This document shows, one piece after another, positions 55,441-64,000 of a stretch of DNA of 64,000 nucleotides. Numbering within the stretch: position 1 is the first letter of the stretch; each line of letters begins with the position of its first letter. Source of the stretch: Canna indica (lineage: Eukaryota > Streptophyta > Magnoliopsida > Zingiberales > Cannaceae); NCBI GenBank assembly GCA_034359265.1, contig CP136890.1:84655501-84719500 (forward strand), read 5' to 3'. The notes under the pieces are model-generated. The model did no database searches and had not been told where the DNA came from. It worked only from the letters and a program-made list of their open reading frames with translations. The position numbers and the translations under genes are program-made.

Positions 55441-58400
55441 AAGATCTCTAACAGTCAAATATTTGATTCTAAATGTATGGAGTCTTGTAATGATATCTAC
55501 AATGCGAAGTCATATATTAATATTTTTAGGTCAGGTAGCTTGATATTCAGCTAGTTACTAATAGAAAAAATATTTTTCTCCCACTGACCTTCACATTTAT
55601 ATATTAATCAATTATTTTCTTCACATCCTATTAGTGTCACTATCTTATCAACAAGTGATCGATTTATGAATCAGTTAATCAATGAGACTACATTAGTTTT
55701 TAAGAACATGTCCCCTTTAGGCAGATAGATTTTCTAGACCAACGCACACTCTAATAACTTCATCACAATATAATTAGAATGTGTTAGATTAAATTATAGG
55801 GCATATAATAAAATTGAAATTGAGGCTAACTAAATATTACATATTCACCTTTGGGCAGAACATGCAATCACGAAATAAAGCCTCGATGAGTTAAATAATG
55901 AGACACTGATTTTCGAAAACCTATCACCTTTGGGCAGACAGATTTCTAGACCAATGCACACTCTTCTAACTCCATTACAAAACTTCCAATTAAAACATCC
56001 AATAATTATCCTTTGGGAAAAAACTATTGAATGAATTAATCTTCAGTATTCCTCATATGATGAGAAAATACACCACTCATTATAAGTAATCCCACTTTGG
56101 TGGTAATTACAAATAATAACTAGTGAAAAAACTCATCAGGAATCAATTGCCCACATGTTAAATATTCAAATCCAATATATATTGCAAAATTGGTACAAGA
56201 ATAAAGTACCATGATTAATAATGAATTTAAATCAATGACCATTTCAAATTATTATTTATGTTTATGTGGTTGTAAATTATGCCAATATCCCCACCTGTAG
56301 CTATATTAGATTTCAAATATATATAAAAAATTGACAGCATTATTTACAATAATGAATTAATATTTTAAGTAATCCACATAACATAAAATGAATAATAATA
56401 TTATCACGTAAATAATAAATCACATGTATTCTACATCAAGCTAAATGTAGCAAAATTTGAATCATGACAATAAAATTTGCAATAAAGAATCATGAAACAA
56501 ATCATGCTGATAAAATTATGATAATAAATCAGCTATACTGTGTCAATTATGCAGTATTATTATAATATCAGGATAATAATGCTGCATTATGCCTAAATTA
56601 AGCAGAAAAATAAGTCTATTTATTATGCGCAGAACTTTTATAAGCAGCAGACTGAAAAATTGGAGAAAGACCATTAATAGCATTAGGTCCATATTCAAGA
56701 TCCAATAGCCCAGTTCAGTTCCAGCACAAGATATGAAAGATTTTGCAGTCACATTAAAAATTTAAAATACTGCAATATAATAAAATCGACGACAATAATC
56801 ACGTGATCAATTATAGCATGATATTTAATATAATAAATCACATGACACATATTGGGATCAAAAGTCTAATCCATAAATACACAAGGCTCCCAAAAATTAA
56901 ATACAATGAGAAAGAATTCCAACACAATTTAAATATTGTAAAAGCATTTTCATGAATAATATTTTTATTTAGAAAAATGACCCACAAATATTACTGGGTC
57001 CAAATACATCCAATATGTATTAAAATGAGCAATAATTTTATCATGTATCAACATTATATCAACTATGCATGAAGTAAAATATAGCATAACATGAAATACA
57101 ATGATAAAATAATTAATGAACAATAAATTAAGTCCCCACATGAAGCAAAATATGTCATAAAGTACAAAAATAATTTGACATTCATAAATTTTGCATTAAT
57201 TAAAAAATCAAATAATTATGTCAATACGTAGAAAAATAGCATAAATCAATTAGCCGCATTTCTATATACAATAGATGTATCATGACAATAATAAATTAAG
57301 GTCAATTATATCATGTGAGCAAATAAGCATGATAAATTAATCTCTGTTATGACCATGCAGGCTCATGAGTGGGTAGACAATAATATTGTATTCAATTATT
57401 ATTTTATTTTTTTTGCCAAGATCTAATTTAAAGTAAATTGATCAAAAATATAGTGAACCAATGAAAATTTCACTGAACCAAATATAATTTAGACTGAATC
57501 AGTAAAAATTAATCTGAACCAGTCAAAAAATATGATGAACCAGTGAAAATTGGGATGAACCGGCTATTGAACCGATGAAATAAGGATGAACTAGCTGATG
57601 AGTCGGATTAAATTGATCTGAACGAGTTGAAATCAATTGAACGAGTTTGATTGAATTGAAATTGAAATAAGCAGAACCATATTACAATAAAAGACTTGAC
57701 CGTTTCAATTAAATCACATAACCAGTTAAATTGAATAAAATAAACAGAAGTAATTAAATCGGCCTTGGCCCAAGCAAAACAGACCTGCATAGTTCACAAG
57801 AAATAGGCCCACGGCCGAAAGCATTGGGCGCAGTCGTCCACCAAGAGGGCTGCATGCGACGCGCACGGACCAATATCAATTATTCTTATAAAAACTCGGT
57901 CAAAAGACTGAATCGCATGAATCATACTCTTCAATCTTCTAAATAACCAGTCAATAGATCAAATCAAGCAATTTAATCTTCATAAGGAACCAATCAATAA
58001 ACTGAATTTAACGTCAAATCCGAGTTAAATAAAAAATTAAAAAAAATGACACGTCTCACGCTGCACATGGCGGTCGATGATTGCGGCGCACTCAACACAT
58101 TGACACACCTCAGCCATTGTACGTTGCAAGCAGCGCATGCCTCAGTAGGCGAACACAATAGAGATGGTAACTTTTATATCTCAGCATTAATTAATGGTAA
58201 GTGTGATTCTATCTAATGTAGAGAATTCTAATACATATCTTAACATTAATTAATCAAAAATTTGTGCAGCCACCACAATTAATATACAAAGCAACACAGC
58301 AGCGCGCTGCACGCCATACGACGGCAGCACAACATGCGAGGTGCAAACAGGTTCAACGCAATAATCAAAAGGCAACGCGAAAAAAGTTATTGCAGCATCG

Positions 58401-59688
58401 AAAAGGAACGAGTTCAAGAAAATAATTACTGCGTATTTTAATTAAAAGGAAGCATCAACCACCGTAGTTAAGAAAGGAAACACGCGTCGCGACAGAAACG
58501 GCACAAAATAAAGGAAGATTCTGGAATAAGTTTTATAAGCCGGTAAGATGCATACAACCGTCAATTAAGATACCAATACAATATACCTTTTTATATGCTT
58601 CTCGAGATAAGAATAAATCAGTCTTTAATCAAAACATACAATCGTGTTTATATCAATTGAATTGCATATAATAATTTGCATGATATAACCATGATATACA
58701 CGTCACATCAAATAAAAATATGGTTCTTAAATTCATGTATTTGGCTCTGATACCAATTATAAGATAAATCTTAATCAAGTATTTTATGAATATAAAAATA
58801 TCATAAATAAATTAGTAAGATAAGATCTTACTTGATGATGACATATCTGCAGCGGAATAAATTTCTGAATCTTCAAGGAAAGCCGGATCTTCCTCCACAA
58901 CACCGTCTCAAATGCTCTGCTTTTGATGGGAAAAACAAAATATGAGCTAGGGTTTTTCCACACGATGTATAGAAGGGACCTAGCCTCTATTTATAACTGA
59001 TTATATGGGTCCGTCCATCACGGGCTTCATTAATCGGGCCTACACTTGATTAATCACACCAATCATGGTTAAGTGTTTCAAGCTCGAATAACATGGATCA
59101 AGATCACATGAGCTAACAGACATCTCAATAATGGATTATAAGATCAAACTCGCTTTTATTAAATCAAAACATTACAATTGATTGTAGCCCACATATGAAA
59201 AATGAAAATATAAAATATTTAAAAAATATTCTAACATAGTCTTCCTATGTAACAAGCTGGGTACTTATGATTTATATGCTCCAGCTTGAGGGAGGAGTGT
59301 TAAAATACAGAGTTAGTATTAGTTGTGTATAGTCATGTATATATAGCAACTCTATATATGTATACAATTCTCAGTGAATATGAAATACTTTTCATAAATA
59401 CACACTACTGTTTTTCAGTCTCGCTAAATTTTTTTATTCCATTCTAATTGATGGTCCCACTATTTCTATGTTTGGTTTGAAAATGATAATTGTTAATTCG
59501 AAGCGTTATGGAAAGGACGGTAAAGATTACGACCTTGTGGTGATTAATGCGCAGACGAATGAATTAAGGTTGGTTCCCTTACCAGTCTGTGGTTTGGTTG
59601 TCGTAGTTTCTATGATCTGTGTGTTTGCTCAACTTTGTACATGTTTGATGAATTTGGATCTTATATGTTCCCATTATTCTTTCCTCAG

Positions 59689-59782
59689 AGTACACTGATG
59701 ATACTACCATGATACAAGATAACACTTCAGTATTGATTCGTCGAGTTCCGGGGCTACCAAGGATGCCTATTGTTATTGGAAG
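59689..59782 (+). CDS. DWNN gene exon 2
   Basis: TTCCTCAG acceptor, GTACTA donor. It encodes YTDDTTMIQDNTSVLIRRVP then GLPRMPIVIG, the conserved C-terminal half of the DWNN domain. It needs one base from exon 1 to start with Glu. Confidence 0.82.
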
Positions 59783-59900
59783 GTACTAACTCAGCCTTTA
59801 ATCTTTGACTGTTCCGCACCAAATTCTTATCCATAGCTTATCTTGCATCAAATTTCTATTTAACTAAAGTATTACTATTTTGTGATATATTTGTTGGCAG

Positions 59901-59967
59901 GCCAAAAATTACAGAAAACAGTGAAGAAGGTGATATTTTAGCCGATGATTCCTCTAGCAAGACACCT
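59901..59967 (+). CDS. DWNN gene exon 3
   Basis: TTGGCAG acceptor, GTAAGA donor. It encodes RPKITENSEEGDILADDSSS with its first codon shared with exon 2, an acidic linker. Confidence 0.75.
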
Positions 59968-60064
59968 GTAAGAATGTCCAACTTTAATATTTGTTATGAA
60001 AAAATGATCTTGGTTATGGGCTTAGAGTTATAAAAGGACTAACATTTCATATTGAACTTTTTAG

Positions 60065-60205
60065 CATGATGACCTGGACTTTGACTGGTTTGATATTCAT
60101 AAAGGGCACCATGACGAGCTAAGTAGTAATGTGCTGAATAGATCGGATGAGGATAGAAAGATTCAGGCTTTAGTTGATACTCATGCTCTTAACTACAAAA
60201 GCTTG
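60065..60205 (+). CDS. DWNN gene exon 4
   Basis: TTTTTAG acceptor, GTTAGT donor, 141 bp, phase 0 throughout. It encodes HDDLDFDWFDIHKGHHDELS and ends QALVDTHALNYKSL. Confidence 0.72.
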
Positions 60206-60410
60206 GTTAGTAACAACTTCTACTAGAGCTTCTTCCAATATAGAAATGATTCATTAATTCAAAAGTTGTTCTTTTAAAAGAAAAATAAAACAACCTGAGA
60301 TCAGAGATGGCAACGGGTCGTGCCCGGACCGAGCCGGGCACGGCCCGAATGTGTGGAAACCAAGCCCAGACTGAGCCCGATCCCGCCCAGCCGGGCTCGG
60401 ATCGGCCCGA

Positions 60411-60482
60411 AAAATAATTATTTAATTTAAATTATTTAATTTAAATTATTTAATTTAAATTATTTAATTTAATTTTTTAAAT
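60411..60482. repeat. About 14-bp AT tandem repeat
   Basis: About four and a half units of TTAAATTATTTAAT just inside the left end of the hAT element. Each unit is nearly palindromic. Confidence 0.88.
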
Positions 60483-60875
60483 TTTTAAATATTTAAAATT
60501 TAGTTTTAAAAATTAATGATTACGAGTGAGTTTTAAACTTGGACCTCTAATTTTATTTGAGATAGCTTAATCATTGTACTAAACTTTATTATATATTTTT
60601 TAACACATTTTTTATATGTAACATTGTAACGCGGTACAAATTAATAAAAAGATTTTAAAAAATAAATAAATTATAATTAATTTTTTATTTACCTTTAATA
60701 CAAAAATATTCATCCAATGATAAAATAATTTTTTTTAATATTATAATAGACCGCACCTTAAAAGGTTGCCTACGTACATTCTATAGTTAAAATTGTACTC
60801 CCCAATGATTAACTATAGAGGGATCAGGTCTACGTAATTCTTTTTATATTTTTAATCACCCGTAGTCCCGGTGAT

Positions 60876-62909
60876 TTAACTTGTACTAGGACCAGCAGCA
60901 CCAGCTTCGCTTGTTTGAGCATCCTCCTCTCCGGATGATGAAGTGTCATGTCCTCCCTTATCTTGTAATCTATCTTCAGCATCCAACCAGTCTTTTAAGT
61001 AAATACACATTTCAACCGTTTCTTCACTCATTCGGCTTCTTTTTTCGTCGAGAATTCTATTTCCTGCACTAAAACAAGACTCGAAAGCTACTGTAGACAC
61101 ATGAACAATTAGTATATCACGTGCCATGATAGAAATAATAGGATACGTATTTTCTTGTTTTTTCCACCATGCTAAAATTTCATTATCATCTATTTCTTCA
61201 GAATGATTATGATCTAGAAAAAAAAGTAATTCATTAAAATTAGTAGATTTAGTTTTTTTTATTCTACGATCAGGTTAAGAATTAATACTATTTACATCAT
61301 CATCTCTTAATCTAGAAGAAGAAGATATTGTATTATTTGTAATTGTATCACCAAATTTTGAAGCGTAAAATACAAACATAGAATTCAATAAATTCGAATT
61401 TTTTTTTTTTCTTCAACATTATCTAATTCCATATTGTTATAATAATCATCTAACAACATATTTAAACCATCAATTTTCATTCTAGGATCTAAACATATTG
61501 CTAAACAAAATAAAGTAGGTATATCTGACCAATACTTTTTAAATTTAGATTTCATTAAAGAAATAATTTGTGCAAATAAAGGATGGTGTCTATATGAAGA
61601 AAATACTTCACTAATACGAACTATATGTGAAAGAGTTAAATTACATGTAGGATAATAAACACCGAAAAGTTGTTCGGTAGCTTTATTAAAAAGTTCTAAA
61701 ATTTGAGTAATATGCCCAGCAACTAACCAATAATTATTATTAATTGGATCACCAGGCATATTTTGATTATAAAACATTGTAAGGATATCTTGATATCTTG
61801 TTGTAGACATAAGCATATGATATGTTGAATTCCATCTAGTAATAACATCACCATTAAATTTTTTAAATGGTTTATTAAAAGATTGACATAATTTTTAAAA
61901 TTCTTGTGTTCTTGCTTTTGAAGAACACATATATCTAATAACATCTCTTATTTTTTCTACATGTATATTTACTTATTTTAAACCATCTTGTACACATAAA
62001 TTAAGAACATGACAAACACAACGAACATGAATTAATTCACCTTCTAATACTGATTTAAATAATTATATAAGGGGAGAGATAGCAGCATCATTATTACTAG
62101 CATTATCAAAATTAATCAAAAAAAATTATCATTTATATTATAAAAAGATGTTACAAATCTAATAGCAGAAAAAATGGCAACATAAGTGTGTGAATATTCA
62201 AAAATTTTAAAACTAATTATTCTTTTTTACAAAATAAAATTTTCATCAATCCAATGTGCAGTAATACAAATGTAAATATTAGTAGTACGTTGACTAGACC
62301 AAACATCAGATGTTAAAAAAAAATTGATTTATTATTTTAAAAACTAGTCATTATATTTTCTCTATATGTAAAAAATAATTTTAAAGCATCACTTTTCATT
62401 GTATTTCGAGTAATTTTTTTATATTTTGGTTGTAAAGTATTTTGAATCCAACTAAAAAATCTTGGTTGATCAACAAAACTAAAAGGAGATTCACTTTGAA
62501 CAATTAATTTTGCAGGTTCTCGACGTTGAAAATCATGATCATACGAAAAAACTGTTAAACCAGAAGAAGATAAATTAAGAATTTATTGAGCTTGTGTAAC
62601 CTTAGTGTCATGACCCTTTGCATGACGTAATAAATATATGACCAGTTCCTCCAGTTATTGAAGCCGAAAGAATTTTTTGATATTTTTTGCACCGGGCTTT
62701 TGTTATGGTGCCATCAGGTTCAATAATTTTCTCAAAATATTCTCAAACCATACTTTTTTTTCTACCTGATGGACATAAATTAATAGATGGACTTATCTCT
62801 ATGTTTTGATTTTGTTGAGTAGTAGGAGTGGTAGGAGTAGCAGGAGACATTTCTTCTAAATATTTGATCCAGTTTGTGGAGTATAACCTGAAAAATCTCC
62901 GTCCGCCAT
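60876..62909 (-). pseudogene. Decayed hAT transposase with BED finger
   Basis: Starts with MADGDFSGYTPQTGSNI at 62909 and soon meets stops. A degenerate BED finger follows (KYGLRIF, then HAKGHD-type residues in shifting frames, 62760-62600). The core region has pieces such as NYWLVAGHITQILELFNKAT (61740), HIVRISEVFSSYRHH and DPRMKIDGLNMLLDDYYN (about 61470). The C-terminal dimerisation block is best kept: VAFESCFSAGNRILDEKRSR then CIYLKDWL (61080-60990), with an acidic/Ser tail to 60876. Many frame breaks show it is dead. Confidence 0.85.
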
Positions 62910-63164
62910 TAGTAAATATTAAAAATATAAAAAGTATAAATATTATACTAATCAATGAAACAAATTGAAGAGATTAAATTTTTTTAACAATAATCTTGAA
63001 TCTTTGGCTTCTTGATGAGCTTAAAATGTTGTTGATCGTTGAGAGTAAGAGAGTTGAGAAATGAGAGTTGAGAGTTGAGGATAGAGAGAAAGAGTTGAAG
63101 ATGAAGATAGAAAAAATAAAGAAGGGGAGGGGGTATTTATAGATTTTTTTTTTAATTATAAAAA

Positions 63165-63545
63165 ATATTCGGCCCGAGCCAAGTCTGGCTTGGGCCGACC
63201 TACGTCTAGTGCGCGCCAGATCCAGGGTCTGGCAAAGCTGACGTAGGCCTGGCAGCGCCGACGTAGGCCTAGCGCGCACTAGGCCTAGGTGGCCAGACGT
63301 CTGGCGCGCGCCAGACGTAGGTCGGCGTTGCCAGACCCTGGTCTGGCAGCGCCGACCTAGGCCTGGTGCACGCCAGGCCTCCCGTGCTCGCCCCACGTGC
63401 TGTGCTCGCCCCGCGTGCTGTGTTCGCCCCGCGTGCTGTGCTCGGGCTAGCACGGTGCGCGGGCCGTGCTCGGCCCGCGTGCCTAGCATGGCCCGTGTGC
63501 CCAGAAGGCGAGCCCGGCCCGTGCCGCCCATGGGCTGGCCCAGCC
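63165..63545. repeat. GC-rich subterminal block with nested palindromes
   Basis: A strongly GC-rich stretch in an AT-rich element, made of GCGCGCCAG, GGTCTGGC, GCCGACGTAGGCCTGG and CCCCGCGTGCTGTG units in direct and inverted copies. It adjoins the right terminal repeat of the hAT and has no matching counterpart of this length at the left end. Confidence 0.8.
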
Positions 63546-63567
63546 CGTTGCCACCTCTACCTGAGAT

Positions 63568-64000
63568 ACAATGCATGTATGCACAAGACATGCTGACTAT
63601 CCCAGAGCTGGAAAATTTCGATCACACTGATATATGAAATGCCATTGATTTGGTATGTAATTTTTATATTATTCATTTTATGCGCAACCAAATAAAGGAT
63701 ACGGGTGTTTCTTCCCCAGAATGAGTTGGTTAAATATTAATTCATGAAAAAATGACTTACAGTGCCGGTAATGCTTGGAATTCTCATTACTGCGCATTGA
63801 ATTTTATAAATATACTATTTTCTTGCTCGTGATCTATTGGATAAGATGTCATTTTCTAATTATTAATCTTAAAGATTGAACTGTCTTGGTTAAATGTGTT
63901 TCGTTTTAATAGTCATTTGGTAATAGACTAAAAAATCACAAGATTTGCAAAAAATTTACATTATACTCGTGTTTTCAAATTTAGCCTAGAAATGCACAAC
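63568..64000. other. Probable continuation of the DWNN intron
   Basis: DNA after the hAT target duplication continues the sequence interrupted at 60301. A short open stretch (63600-63650) ends next to GTATGT but has no recognised similarity, so no exon is called. Confidence 0.35.

Larger units (their letters stand above)
54133..59236 (-). mobile_element. Nested coding-poor LTR retrotransposon (LARD-like, copia-derived)
   Basis: Two 479-bp LTRs, 54133-54611 and 58758-59236, flanked by the exact duplication TAGTC (54128-54132, 59237-59241). On the - strand the LTR begins TGTTAGAATATT and ends CTTACA. A primer site TGGTATCAGAGCC lies just inside the 5' LTR (58754 leftward) and a purine tract AAGTGGAAGAA just before the 3' LTR. 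The 4.1-kb interior has no substantial coding region apart from a pol remnant. It must borrow proteins in trans. Confidence 0.95.
49669..59417 (+). mobile_element. Copia element with short LTRs, carrying a nested LTR element
   Basis: The 5' LTR is 49669-49808 (TGTTAGAATACA to TAGTTTCA) and the 3' LTR 59298-59417 (TGTTAAAATACA to TTTTTCA). The exact 5-bp duplication GTCTC flanks them at 49664-49668 and 59418-59422. A primer site TGGTATCAGAGC (initiator Met tRNA) starts at 49811 and a PPT-like GAGGGAGGAG precedes the 3' LTR. The inner coding region is split at 54132/59237 by a 5.1-kb insertion. The whole unit interrupts the 5' end of the DWNN gene in the sense direction. Confidence 0.95.
59423..60205 (+). 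pseudogene. DWNN-domain gene (RBBP6/PQT3-like), 5' exons, probably damaged
   Basis: Recognised exons: about 59423-59568, 59689-59782, 59901-59967, 60065-60205. Exon 1 shows KFFYSILIDGPTIS, then KRYGKDGKDYDLVVINAQTN. Exon 2 shows DNTSVLIRRVPGLPRMPIV, the end of the ubiquitin-like DWNN fold. Exon 4 ends with DRKIQALVDTHALNYKSL, similar to the linker before the zinc knuckle. Relatives are nuclear E3 ubiquitin ligases with DWNN, CCHC and U-box/RING parts; the latter two would be beyond the window. The first residues and start codon are missing or displaced by the copia, and exon 1 carries four extra bases (TTAA) that break phase with exon 2. It may be a pseudogene or use an unseen splice form. 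Confidence 0.72.
60302..63559 (-). mobile_element. hAT element (3258 bp) downstream of DWNN exon 4
   Basis: The terminal repeats are CAGAGATGGCAACGGG and, in reverse complement, TAGAGGTGGCAACGGG. The exact 8-bp duplication CCTGAGAT flanks them at 60294-60301 and 63560-63567. The interior is AT-rich except for about 385 bp at the right end. The - strand encodes a decayed hAT transposase. The end style matches the 444-bp element at 2492. Confidence 0.96.

Noticed and set aside
58741..58760. CTCTGATACCAATT as a gene-associated regulatory motif
   Set aside because: It is the reverse complement of the initiator Met tRNA primer site of the nested - strand LTR element.
63366..63596. Long open frames on both strands in the GC-rich block
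   Set aside because: They arise from GC-rich tandem words (Ala/Arg/Pro-rich) and have no domain similarity.
63600..63655. A fifth DWNN exon just after the hAT element
   Set aside because: It has a possible GTATGT donor but no convincing acceptor or similarity; the next family segment (zinc knuckle) is not seen.

Overview
This window is nuclear DNA of a flowering plant with a repeat-rich genome. The evidence is spliced plant genes with GT-AG introns of several kb, an Au-type SINE, and plant families of copia, gypsy, hAT, Harbinger and Mutator-like elements. The lineage cannot be fixed from the sequence. No bacterial, organellar or rRNA feature was seen.

Two host genes are visible, both on the + strand. 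(1) The 3' half of a fatty acid amide hydrolase (FAAH, amidase-signature family) lies in ten exons from 8915 to 38313. They join without a stop into 262 codons plus TAG. The upstream exons, which carry the catalytic Lys/Ser residues, are not in the window. (2) Exons of a DWNN-domain gene (RBBP6/PQT3-like E3 ubiquitin ligase family) lie at about 59423-60205. A copia element interrupts its 5' end, a hAT element sits downstream of its fourth recognised exon, and its first recognisable exon looks frame-damaged.

Most of the rest is mobile DNA. Region by region: 1-3052 is the 3' part of a Ty3/gypsy chromovirus, with a 444-bp hAT derivative in its probable LTR. 3348-3861 is a diverged member of the GGTACC-rich hAT family. 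4368-7380 is a 5'-truncated copia on the - strand, split by a 742-bp hAT derivative. 8467-13398 holds FAAH exons A-D, two hAT MITEs and an Au-like SINE. 16308-18498 is a second copy of the same copia, now on the + strand, with a solo LTR at its 3' LTR junction. 19948-20754 holds FAAH exons E and F. 22771-26585 is a 3.8-kb transposase-bearing hAT that shares ends with the MITEs. 26757-36331 holds more MITEs, a large palindrome, FAAH exons G-I and a Mutator-like element with arms of about 350 bp. 37029-37661 is a truncated LINE, followed by the last FAAH exon. 39715-47152 is a Harbinger element with both a Myb/SANT-like gene and a DDE transposase gene, flanked by a 365-bp direct repeat. 49669-59417 is a copia with short LTRs and a 5.1-kb coding-poor LTR element nested inside. 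60302-63559 is another hAT.

The best-supported result is the GGTACC/ACCGGT-rich hAT family. One copy carries a transposase, and at least seven shorter copies share its ends. Most have 8-bp target duplications that can be read directly, and one has an empty site preserved in a paralogous copia copy. The transposase copy shows frameshifts and a lost zinc-finger half. Several elements form inverted pairs within FAAH introns and could pair in the pre-mRNA.
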